From: an uncultured Clostridia bacterium
GTDB lineage: Bacteria; Bacillota; Clostridia; TANB77; CAG-508
DNA: 12,316 bases
Reading direction: 5' to 3'
Assembly (NCBI GenBank): GCA_948528155.1
Contig: CAOSZT010000059.1
Span: 1 to 12,316, forward strand
In this document: in pieces, positions 1-5,958 of the stretch
Numbering within the stretch: the stretch's first letter is position 1
Layout of the letters: the number at the start of each line of letters is the position of its first letter
Notes under the pieces: model-generated
The model's input: only the letters and a program-made list of their open reading frames with translations
Database searches by the model: none
Told to the model about the DNA's origin: nothing
Made by a program: the position numbers and the translations under genes

Positions 1-265
1 AAACCCTTGATATTTATTACGATAAAGTAGTATAATGTTATCGGAGATTGATTTATCTAAGGTCTTAGCAGGTTTCTTTGAGCGGTTGCCATGCACAAAC
101 CCGAGATTTACCTTTCTCCTTATATTTTTTTATCAAACGATTTACTTGTCTAACAGTTATACCTAGTTTGTGGGCTACTCTTTTTTTATTACCTCCATGG
201 TCAACTAATTCCTTGATTATCTCATATTTATTTGCTTCTTTCATTCTTAAATTCACCTTTCTCAT
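1..265 (-). mobile_element. ISNCY/IS1202-like transposase, 5' part, cut by the window edge and broken by one +1 frameshift
   Basis: Read on the minus strand from the ATG at 265-263, which has an AGAGGTGA ribosome site five bases upstream; the further in-frame ATG at 295 lacks one. The N-terminus has a helix-turn-helix of the kind seen in ISNCY/IS1202-type transposases: a KYEIIKELVDHGGNKKR helix, then GITVRQVNRLIKKYKEKGKS. The frame then meets CGG (complement of 101-103) and ends 12 codons later. Skipping one C continues the expected family sequence as GFVHGNRSKKPAKT, then LDKSISDNIILLYRNKYQGF, up to base 1. The rve-type catalytic domain would lie outside the window. The product would bind the element ends and catalyse transposition. 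The family call rests on remembered sequence pattern, so the group is less sure than its being a transposase. It is either dead through a 1-base insertion or recoded at CGG. Confidence 0.8.
101..103 (-). other. +1 frame break at an in-frame CGG codon (transposase)
   Basis: In the upstream frame the codons are AAA TCT CGG GTT. Dropping the C gives AAA TCT GGG TTT GTG CAT, i.e. K-S-G-F-V-H, the expected family continuation. The exact shift base is set by similarity to the family, not by flanking stops. Confidence 0.7.
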
Positions 266-295
266 TTCGTCACCTCTGTGACTTATTGTTTTCAC

Positions 296-345
296 TTTGG
301 GACATTTTTAAAAGTTACTACTTAAGACATTATCATAAATTAATC
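296..345. repeat. possible IS end: short repeated GACATT motifs
   Basis: Upstream of the transposase start, GACATT occurs at 301-306 (within GGGACATTTTTAAAAG) and again at 326-331 (within AAGACATTATC), 25 bases apart. A third copy at 380-385 overlaps a -35 box. Repeated short motifs at an IS end can be transposase binding sites. The other end of the element is outside the window, so no terminal inverted repeat or target duplication can be confirmed. Confidence 0.3.
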
Positions 346-377
346 ATAGTTTTTATAAGGTTTTTGTACATTTTTCA

Positions 378-406
378 TTGACATTTTATAAAAAAGACAG
401 TATAAT
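378..406 (+). promoter_or_regulatory. sigma-A type promoter of the small membrane protein gene
   Basis: Perfect consensus -35 TTGACA at 378-383, a 17-base spacer, and perfect -10 TATAAT at 401-406. It lies 32 bases before the ATG at 438. It sits just outside the IS end, so it could have been shaped by the insertion, but it points away from the transposase. Confidence 0.8.
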
Positions 407-437
407 AAAATTGTATTATTTTGAAAGGGGCGATCTT

Positions 438-596
438 ATGCTAAAAAGATACTGGAAAAAAATTGGAATGTTAATTTTGATAATAGCTTGTGTATTTAAT
501 GTAATGAGTAAATTAGTTAATAAATTGTCATTAAATAAAGAAATGTTACAATCAGCACAGTATATATTTAGCGAACAGGAAGAAGATAAAAATTAA
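438..596 (+). CDS. small single-pass membrane protein, unknown function
   Basis: 52 codons plus stop. I do not recognise a family. The start is the ATG at 438, with a GAAAGGGG ribosome site at 423-430; reading further upstream in frame would run through the promoter. The protein begins MLKRYWKKIG, then has one hydrophobic stretch (about residues 10-24, MLILIIACVFNVM), followed by a lysine/asparagine segment and an acidic tail SEQEEDKN. The positive N-terminus before the hydrophobic segment suggests a membrane anchor with the tail outside. It has its own consensus promoter and is followed by rpmE with its own promoter, so it is probably monocistronic. Good signals but no homology argument make it a likely real gene of unknown role. 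Confidence 0.6.
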   Translation: MLKRYWKKIGMLILIIACVFNVMSKLVNKLSLNKEMLQSAQYIFSEQEEDKN

Positions 597-612
597 GGAT
601 AAAAAATAATAC

Positions 613-641
613 TTGAAAAATTTTAAATAATGTGTTATCAT
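613..641 (+). promoter_or_regulatory. rpmE promoter
   Basis: -35 TTGAAA at 613-618, a 17-base spacer and -10 TATCAT at 636-641, about 44 bases before the rpmE ATG. Confidence 0.55.
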
Positions 642-684
642 AAAAAACAATCATATTATAAATTACGAAAAAGAGGTGAATTAA

Positions 685-885
685 ATGAAAGAAGGAATGC
701 ATCCAACATATAATGAAACAACAATTACTTGTGCTTGTGGAAATGTTTTAGAAGTTGGTTCAACAAAAAAAGATATTAAAGTAGATGTTTGCTCTAAATG
801 TCACCCATACTGGACTGGAAATTTAAGACAAGATACTGTTGGTGGAAGAGCTGATAAATTTAAAAAGAAATATGGAATTGCTTAA
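685..885 (+). CDS. rpmE: 50S ribosomal protein L31, zinc-binding form
   Basis: 66 aa, the usual length of bacterial L31. It begins MKEGMHPTYN, matching the family start, and carries the C+ type zinc site: Cys16 and Cys18 (CACGN) with Cys36 and Cys39 (CSKCHPYWTG). The HPYWTG and GRADKFKKKYG blocks are L31 hallmarks. L31 sits on the large subunit and bridges to the small subunit head; the zinc form is the one used under zinc-replete conditions. The ribosome site AAGAGGTGA (670-678) precedes the ATG by six bases. It has its own promoter and a downstream hairpin terminator, so it appears to be a single-gene transcript. Confidence 0.97.
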   Translation: MKEGMHPTYNETTITCACGNVLEVGSTKKDIKVDVCSKCHPYWTGNLRQDTVGGRADKFKKKYGIA

Positions 886-931
886 TTTTTACTTAATAAA
901 AGTAATTGATGAGCTTTTTATAAGATTTTAG

Positions 932-963
932 GGAACATATAGTGAAATATGTTTCTTTTTTTA
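932..963 (+). terminator. rho-independent terminator of rpmE
   Basis: Stem 932-940 (GGAACATAT) pairs with 947-955 (ATATGTTTC) with one G-U pair and a 6-base loop, followed by a run of seven T. Confidence 0.75.
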
Positions 964-1008
964 TATAAAAATGAAATTTATAAAAAATATAGAAAAATTT
1001 TGAATATA

Positions 1009-1017
1009 TGATATAAT
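1009..1017 (+). promoter_or_regulatory. extended -10 promoter element before the endonuclease remnant
   Basis: TG-A-TATAAT: extended -10 dinucleotide at 1009-1010 and TATAAT at 1012-1017. The -35 region (near 989) matches poorly, as is common for extended -10 promoters. It lies about 44 bases before the ATG at 1061. Confidence 0.5.
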
Positions 1018-1060
1018 AAGCAAAAATATGTAAAAATTTATGAAAAAATGAGGTAAGTTT

Positions 1061-1159
1061 ATGAGTAAAAAAGGAATAAACTTTAATGTTTATTGTTATA
1101 ATGTACAACCAGGCATAATTATTGATTATAAAACAGGCGAAAGTGAAGAGAAACTTTAA
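1061..1159 (+). pseudogene. C-terminal remnant of a DNA/RNA non-specific endonuclease
   Basis: A 32-codon reading frame with an AGGT ribosome site ten bases upstream and a promoter before it. It encodes KGINFNVYCYNVQPGIIIDY followed by KTGESEEKL. The FNVYxYNVQPGxxIDYxTG block is what I know as the extreme C-terminus of secreted/competence-type DNA/RNA non-specific endonucleases (His-Me finger class), normally preceded by over 200 residues with the catalytic DRGH-type motif. None of that is present: only four codons (MSKK) come before the match. The likeliest reading is an internal deletion that joined a gene start, or a fortuitous start, to the last ~28 codons. The peptide cannot be a nuclease by itself. 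The neighbouring DUF3006-like gene fits a former nuclease/competence-type neighbourhood, which is inference. Confidence 0.6.
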
Positions 1160-1176
1160 AAACTTTGCAAAATCTA

Positions 1177-1205
1177 TTGTAATTTTATGGAAAATAATAT
1201 ATAAT
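1177..1205 (+). promoter_or_regulatory. promoter of the DUF3006-like gene
   Basis: -35 TTGTAA at 1177-1182, a 17-base spacer and -10 TATAAT at 1200-1205. A 7-bp inverted repeat follows in the leader: CTACTAT at 1226-1232 and ATAGTAG at 1239-1245. Confidence 0.6.
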
Positions 1206-1284
1206 CATTTATAGTTTAGTTCTTACTACTATATATCAATAGTAGATTTCCAATTAAAAATTAAAAAATAGAAGGAGGATGTTA

Positions 1285-1992
1285 TTGAATTTAGAACTAG
1301 TAAATGATTTATTTAACAACTTAAAAGAGAATAAGTTTGTGCAAAATTTTATAAATGAAATTTCAAATTATTTAGAAAATAATCTTAAAAATGATTCTGA
1401 TTTTGGAGGTAAAGAAATTCCAACATTAGAGATATATTGTCTAAAAATAATGTTACAACTGGAAATGAAAATTCTATAAGGTGTAAAGAATACAATAATA
1501 AAATATGCAGAAAAAACTTATATAGATAAACCAATGTATTTTGTAAAAGATAATAAAAAAACATATTGGTCAAATAATGAAAGACATTTTAATAATGATG
1601 TTTATACAGTATTAAAAGTCCAAAATAGTAAAATAGAAGAAATGGAAATAAACAAAAAAGATATTCCAAAAGATATTGGAGTAAATGATGTTTTTAAAAT
1701 AGAATATGGTAAATATGTTATAGATAATATTGCTACAAAAGAATTAAAAGAAGAAATAATTAATATGGCAAAGGAAATAATAAATAAACAAGATGTAAAT
1801 TTAGATAAATATAGAAAAGAAGGGCATTTATATTTGGTAACAGAAAAGATAGGTAATAGTAGATTTTTATTAGATTTAACAGAAGAAGCTAAAGTTGAAT
1901 TTGAAGAAGTTAATTTTTCTAAAAATTTATTAAATAAGGCAACTGAAGGAGTAATATTAAAATATACTAATGGAACATATGAAAATTATTAA
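1285..1992 (+). pseudogene. disrupted gene with tandem DUF3006-like domains at its 3' end
   Basis: The probable start is TTG at 1285 (MNLELVNDLF), six bases after AGGAGG at 1273-1278; the ATG at 1279 abuts that site. The first part (to about 1420) encodes a helical segment. The original frame meets TAA at 1477-1479, but another frame stays open across 1414-1520 (DILSKNNVTTGNENSI), and the original frame is open again from 1480 to the stop at 1990-1992. This looks like a -1 change followed by a compensating +1 change. The 3' part (ATG 1534, 152 codons) holds two similar units: KKDIPKDIGVNDVFKIEYG with YVIDNIATKELKEEI, then EGHLYLVTEKIGNSRFLLDL and later KYTNGTYENY. The first resembles DUF3006 (acidic/Leu-Pro turn, DxxATxxR/K ending), a small beta-rich domain often next to competence or nuclease genes. 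Function is unknown. The 3' half could still be translated from 1534, though no good ribosome site is visible there. Confidence 0.5.
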
Positions 1993-2393
1993 AAAACTCT
2001 ATCACTCCAGTTATATAATTATCTTGAGTAAAGTTAATAAGTTATAGAACGGCTCTAATACTTCGATACATAAAATAAAAAATATTCCCAAACTATAACT
2101 AGTTACATTAGAAAAAAATATATTAATTATGGTAAAAATTTAAGAAAATTTTCTCACAATAATTAGCTATTGCTAAAAAATATAAATATGATATAAAATT
2201 ATAGGAGATATATTTATGGAAGAATTTAATAAAACATTAACTAAAAAAGAAACAAAATTTTACTATTGACAACTTAAAAGCATATTGGTAATATTATAAA
2301 AGCATTAACTTAAGAAAAAGAAGGAAATTCAAAAAAACTAGATCTAATAGAAAAAGTTTTTATTTTGAGCAAAAACCTGAGAAAGGAAAGGTA
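1993..2393. other. gene-poor stretch, promoter near its 3' end
   Basis: No convincing gene on either strand. It contains a weak promoter-like pair (TTGCTA 2170-2175, TATAAA 2192-2197), an AGGAGA ribosome site (2203-2208) and a 17-codon frame beginning MEEFNKTLTKK at 2216 that stops at a TGA overlapping the next promoter. A one-base shift would extend it as FTIDNLKAYW before another stop. This may be a remnant of a small gene; I assign no product. The remaining useful element is the yqeG promoter at 2266-2294. Confidence 0.5.
2266..2294 (+). promoter_or_regulatory. promoter of the yqeG block
   Basis: -35 TTGACA at 2266-2271, a 17-base spacer, -10 TAATAT at 2289-2294. It leaves a leader of about 95 bases before the yqeG ATG; I see no known riboswitch in it. 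Confidence 0.7.
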
Positions 2394-2912
2394 ATGAAAA
2401 ATTTATATCCAAATTTATATTTAAAAAAAGTAGAAGATATAACAATAGAAATGCTAATAAAAAATAAAATTAAACTATTAATTTTAGATGTAGATAATAC
2501 ATTAATAGATTATAATAAAAATTTATCAGAAGATATAATAAATTGGGCAAAAACAATGAAAGGACAAGGGATAAAATTACATATTTTATCAAATACAGGT
2601 AATAAAGAAAAAGTAAAACAAGTAGCCCAAAAATTAGATATACAATATAAATATTTTGCAATGAAACCATTAAAAAAAGGATTCAAAAGTATACAAAAAA
2701 TAACAAATATAAAATTAGAAAATATTGCAGTAGTAGGTGATCAAATATTTACAGACATATTGGGAGGAAATAGAAGTAAAATGTTTACTATATTAATAGA
2801 CCCAATAAATGAAGAAAAAGATTACTGGTATACAGCTTGGAAAAGACCAATAGAAAATAAGATAAAAAAGAATTATGTAGCAAAAGAGGAGAAAAATAAG
2901 AATGTATATTAA
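2394..2912 (+). CDS. yqeG: YqeG family HAD phosphatase (subclass IIIA)
   Basis: 172 aa, normal length for YqeG. HAD motif I is LLILDVDNTLI, with nucleophile Asp32 and acid/base Asp34. Motif II is the Ser66 of ILSNTGN, motif III is Lys91 in AMKPLKKG, and motif IV is VVGDQIFTDILGGNR (Asp116, Asp121). All catalytic positions are present, so it should be an active cytosolic Mg-dependent phosphohydrolase; the natural substrate is uncertain (some family members act on phosphatidylglycerophosphate). The start is supported by GAGAAAGGAAAG just upstream. The C-terminal tail is lysine-rich and its last codons overlap the next gene by 11 bases, implying translational coupling with the prepilin peptidase. 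Confidence 0.9.
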   Translation: MKNLYPNLYLKKVEDITIEMLIKNKIKLLILDVDNTLIDYNKNLSEDIINWAKTMKGQGIKLHILSNTGNKEKVKQVAQKLDIQYKYFAMKPLKKGFKSIQKITNIKLENIAVVGDQIFTDILGGNRSKMFTILIDPINEEKDYWYTAWKRPIENKIKKNYVAKEEKNKNVY

Positions 2913-3651
2913 TGAAACACATATAGCATATTATGCAATTATAGCAATATTTGGTTTATTTATGGGTATGTTTATTGACTGGATAAATACAAGATTGCCA
3001 GAATATAAAAAAGTTTTTTCAAAAGAAATATTTAAAGAATATTTTTCAAAATTTAAACCAAATTTTTTATTAATGATAATAACATCAGCTATTTATATAC
3101 TATTATTATATTGTTATGGAATAAATAACACATTTATAACAAATTTAGATTTAATAAAATTCATGATATTAATACCAATGTTATTATCAGCCTTTGTAAT
3201 AGATTACAAACTTCAAATTATTCCAAATAGATTAAATCTAACAATGTTTGAAATAGGTATAATAATAGCTTTTATATATGGATTATCAGATATAGCAATA
3301 ACTATTAATATGATATTTGGTATGTTAGCAGGAGGAGGAATATTTTTACTAATAACATTAATAGGCGGAATTGTATATAGAAAAGAAGCAATGGGTTTTG
3401 GTGATGTAAAATTAATGGGAGCATTAGGCTTATATTTTGGATTATCAAATATAATAACAATAACATTAGTATCATTTTTAATAGGTGCAATATTAAGTAT
3501 ATTATTATTAGTAACTAAAATAAAGAAAATGAATGAATATATACCATTTGGACCATTTATAGTTTTAGGAACTTTTATAAATATATTTGTACCATTTGAA
3601 ATAATAAAAAATGTATTATTACAAATATTTACATTAGGATTATATAATTAA
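2902..3651 (+). CDS. A24 family prepilin peptidase (type IV leader peptidase)
   Basis: 249 aa integral membrane protein with about seven to eight hydrophobic segments. The two aspartates of the aspartyl protease are present: Asp101 in FVIDYKLQIIPN and Asp168 in the GxGD motif MGFGDVKLMG. These enzymes cleave the signal of type IV prepilins or pseudopilins at the inner face of the membrane. The N-terminal domain keeps the first helix and its end (GLFMGMFIDWINTRLP, residues 18-33) but lacks the two CxxC pairs that bind zinc in bifunctional PilD/ComC proteins; a short lysine/phenylalanine-rich loop replaces them, so N-methylation is doubtful. The start overlaps yqeG, with an AGAGGAG site inside yqeG. 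No pilin, ATPase or other pilus gene is in the window, so its substrates lie elsewhere. Confidence 0.9.
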   Translation: MYINETHIAYYAIIAIFGLFMGMFIDWINTRLPEYKKVFSKEIFKEYFSKFKPNFLLMIITSAIYILLLYCYGINNTFITNLDLIKFMILIPMLLSAFVIDYKLQIIPNRLNLTMFEIGIIIAFIYGLSDIAITINMIFGMLAGGGIFLLITLIGGIVYRKEAMGFGDVKLMGALGLYFGLSNIITITLVSFLIGAILSILLLVTKIKKMNEYIPFGPFIVLGTFINIFVPFEIIKNVLLQIFTLGLYN

Positions 3652-3707
3652 GGTAAAAGCAGTTATAAAGTAATAAGAAATTTAAGATTAATATGGGGGA
3701 GTTTATA

Positions 3708-4766
3708 ATGAATTTAAAGCTACAATGGTTAAGAAATAAAATGTCGAGTTTAGATTTACAAGGAATAATAATATCAAATCCAATAAATATTAAATATTTA
3801 ACAAATATAAATGCAGAAGGAATTTTAGTTATAAATCCAAAAGAAAATATTTTTATAACAGATGGTCGTTATGTCGAAGATGTTCACAGCATTTTAACAT
3901 TATTTGATGAAATAATTGTTTATGATATCAAAGATATATCAATAGAGGATTATGAAAATTTTTTTATGTTTTGCCAAAATGTAGGGTTTGAAGAAAGTTA
4001 TATTTCTTATGCTACTTATAAAGAATATCTAAAAAAATTTAAAATAAAAAATTTTATCGAAACAGAAAATATAATAGAAAAACAAAGAATGATAAAAGAT
4101 GATGAAGAATTAAGCAATCTAAATAAAGCTTGTAATATTACAGATGATTGTTTTAAATATATTCTAAGTTATATAAAATCAGGAATGACAGAAAAAGAAA
4201 TTGCAAAAGAAATCGACAATTATTTTTCAGAAAGAACAGATGGATTATCTTTTGAAACAATTGTTGCATCAGGTGAAAATACTTCAAAACCACATGCAGT
4301 TCCATCAGATAGAAAAATACAAGAAAGAGATATTATTACAATAGATATGGGCTGTAAAGTAAATGGATACTGTTCAGATATGACTAGAACTTTTTTTGTG
4401 GGAGAACCAACTGAAGAAATGAAATGTGTTTATGACTTAGTTTTAGATAATCAAAAATTGACACTGGAACAATATAAAGAAGGAGCTAATACTAGACAAA
4501 TCACTAAAATGGTGGAAAGCAATTTTAAATTAAATAGATATAATTTAATTCATAGTTTGGGACATGGTGTTGGACTAGAAGTTCATGAGTCTCCATATAT
4601 TAATGGAAAAAATGAAGCAATTTTAAAAGAGAATATGGTTGTTACAAATGAGCCAGGTATATATATTCCAGGTAAGTTTGGAGTCAGAATTGAAGATACA
4701 GTTCAAATTACAAAATTTGGATGTATAAGTTTAACAAATTCTGATAAAAATTATATAATAATATAA
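3708..4766 (+). CDS. M24 family Xaa-Pro peptidase (aminopeptidase P / prolidase type)
   Basis: 352 aa from the ATG at 3708, placed seven bases after GGGGGAG; the ATG at 3693 lies before that site. Residues 1 to about 125 form a creatinase/prolidase N-terminal domain with GIIISNPINIKYLT and FITDGRY. The pita-bread catalytic domain follows, with all five metal ligands: Asp213 (TIDMGCKVNGY), Asp224 (CSDMTRTF), His286 (HSLGHGVGLEVHE), Glu315 (TNEPGIYIPG) and Glu329 (VRIEDTV). It is a cytosolic dimetal enzyme that removes residues N-terminal to proline, for peptide recycling. It directly precedes efp, the same order as yqhT-efp in Bacillus, which supports the assignment. Aminopeptidase P versus prolidase cannot be settled from sequence alone. 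Confidence 0.93.
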   Translation: MNLKLQWLRNKMSSLDLQGIIISNPINIKYLTNINAEGILVINPKENIFITDGRYVEDVHSILTLFDEIIVYDIKDISIEDYENFFMFCQNVGFEESYISYATYKEYLKKFKIKNFIETENIIEKQRMIKDDEELSNLNKACNITDDCFKYILSYIKSGMTEKEIAKEIDNYFSERTDGLSFETIVASGENTSKPHAVPSDRKIQERDIITIDMGCKVNGYCSDMTRTFFVGEPTEEMKCVYDLVLDNQKLTLEQYKEGANTRQITKMVESNFKLNRYNLIHSLGHGVGLEVHESPYINGKNEAILKENMVVTNEPGIYIPGKFGVRIEDTVQITKFGCISLTNSDKNYIII

Positions 4767-4815
4767 AAAGTATTACCAAAAATAAGTTGATAATGTAATT
4801 TTTATTAATATAGGG

Positions 4816-4844
4816 TTGATTTTCCTATTCAAATATAGTAAAAT
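4816..4844 (+). promoter_or_regulatory. probable efp promoter
   Basis: -35 TTGATT at 4816-4821, a 17-base spacer, -10 TAAAAT at 4839-4844. Downstream, a 7-bp palindrome (AATTGTT, GAA, AACAATT; 4872-4888) lies in the leader and could be an operator or a small hairpin. Confidence 0.5.
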
Positions 4845-4948
4845 GTAAAAATAAAAATAGAAAATAAAAATAATTGTTGAAAACAATTTGTTATTGAGAA
4901 TGTAAAATAAATTTAGCAAACTCAATAAATTTGAAAGGAGAAATAAAA

Positions 4949-5515
4949 ATGGCAGGAGTATATTCAGCAGGAGACTTCAGAAATGGAACAACTTTTGAAA
5001 TGGAAGGAAATGTATTTAGAGTAGTAGAATTTCAACATGTAAAGCCAGGTAAAGGATCTGCTTTTGTAAGAACTAAATTAAAAAATGTAATAACAGGAGC
5101 TACTTTAGAAAAGACTTTTAATCCATCTGATAAATTTCCAGGTGCAGAGATAGAGAAAAAGACTATGCAATATTTATATGCAGATGGTGATTTATATTAT
5201 TTTATGGATAATGAAACATATGATCAAATGCCTTTAAATAAAGAAACTTTAGGAGATTGTTTAAAATACTTAAAAGAAAATATGGAGGTTACAATATTAT
5301 CATATAAAGGAAATATTTTTGCAGTAGAGCCACCAACTTTTGTTGAATTAGAAGTTACATATACAGAGCCAGGTTTTGCAGGTAATACAACAACAACTTC
5401 AGGTAAACCAGCTACTTTAGAGACTGGATTAGAACTACAAGTTCCTATGTTTATTAATATAGGAGATGTATTGAAAATTGATACTAGAACTTGTGAGTAT
5501 ATGGAAAGAGTTTAA
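4949..5515 (+). CDS. efp: translation elongation factor P
   Basis: 188 aa, close to the usual 185. EF-P binds between the P and E sites and relieves ribosome stalling at polyproline stretches. The N-terminal KOW-like domain carries the tip loop HVKPGKGSAFV with the modifiable Lys35. The two OB domains follow, with the conserved block around residues 128-160 (VEPPTFVELEVTYTEPGFAG) and the C-terminal signature GLELQVPMFINIGDVLKIDT. The start is the ATG at 4949 (MAGVYSAGDFRNG), preceded by AAAGGAG at 4934-4940. It follows the M24 peptidase gene, with a promoter in the 182-base gap, and lies 33 bases before the CD1247-like gene, probably in one transcript with it. Confidence 0.98.
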   Translation: MAGVYSAGDFRNGTTFEMEGNVFRVVEFQHVKPGKGSAFVRTKLKNVITGATLEKTFNPSDKFPGAEIEKKTMQYLYADGDLYYFMDNETYDQMPLNKETLGDCLKYLKENMEVTILSYKGNIFAVEPPTFVELEVTYTEPGFAGNTTTTSGKPATLETGLELQVPMFINIGDVLKIDTRTCEYMERV

Positions 5516-5548
5516 TTTTTCAAATTCAATGTAAAGGGATGTATTTTT

Positions 5549-5896
5549 ATGAATGATTTAGAACAACAAATTGCAAAGCTTTTAAAAGAAATGCAAGAAA
5601 TAAAAAGTAATCAAAAGATAATTGCTGAAAAAATTGATAAAATGCAACAGGTTATTAGTCATATTGAAAATGATATATATTCAAATGAAGGATATGATTT
5701 TGAAATTGTTTGTCCTTATTGTGAGTATGAATTTGTAATTGATGTTGATGAAGATAGAAAAGAAGTTGAGTGTCCAGAATGTAATAATATTATTGAAATC
5801 GATTGGTCAGGAGATTTTGATGAAGAAGATGGATGTTCAGGTCATTGCCATGGTTGCATTGGTTGTGATGATTCAGATGAAGATGATGATATGTAA
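5549..5896 (+). CDS. CD1247-like coiled-coil zinc-ribbon protein
   Basis: 115 aa. Residues 1-43 form a coiled coil (LEQQIAKLLKEMQEIKSNQK and onward). A zinc ribbon follows with Cys55/Cys58 (CPYCEYEF) and Cys75/Cys78 (CPECNNII). The tail is very acidic and contains a Cys/His cluster, CSGHCHGCIGC (residues 96-106), then DDSDEDDDM. I know similar proteins beside efp in Clostridia under the name CD1247 N-terminal domain; their role is unknown. The ribosome site AAAGGGATG (5533-5541) precedes the ATG. The acidic tail plus extra Cys/His residues suggests a second metal site. The position next to efp and before a terminator makes it the last gene of the transcript. Confidence 0.8.
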   Translation: MNDLEQQIAKLLKEMQEIKSNQKIIAEKIDKMQQVISHIENDIYSNEGYDFEIVCPYCEYEFVIDVDEDRKEVECPECNNIIEIDWSGDFDEEDGCSGHCHGCIGCDDSDEDDDM

Positions 5897-5911
5897 ATTT
5901 AGAAATATCTA

Positions 5912-5946
5912 TAAAGACAAGGTTAATATACTTGTCTTTAATTTTT
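5912..5946. terminator. intrinsic terminator between convergent genes
   Basis: Stem 5912-5921 (TAAAGACAAG) pairs perfectly with 5931-5940 (CTTGTCTTTA), with a 9-base loop. ATTTTTAT follows on the plus strand. It ends the efp block and lies 13 bases past the M23 stop on the minus strand, so it may serve both, though the minus-side T-run is weak. Confidence 0.8.
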
Positions 5947-5958
5947 ATAAAAGAATAA

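Noticed and set aside
893..1108. 71-codon minus-strand frame
   Set aside because: Phe/Tyr/Lys-only composition from AT-rich non-coding DNA; it crosses the rpmE terminator and the endonuclease remnant.
1279..1281. ATG as start of the DUF3006-like gene
   Set aside because: It abuts AGGAGG; TTG at 1285 has proper spacing and gives a more natural N-terminus.
2030..2100. CGG in the gene-poor stretch (about 2050) and a nearby ALILRYIK-like translation, possible fifth shift site or recombinase end
   Set aside because: Two TAA codons lie directly upstream in that frame, no extended gene can be built on either side, and the tyrosine-recombinase resemblance is only a few residues.
3693..3695. ATG as start of the M24 peptidase
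   Set aside because: It lies upstream of the GGGGGAG ribosome site, which serves the ATG at 3708.
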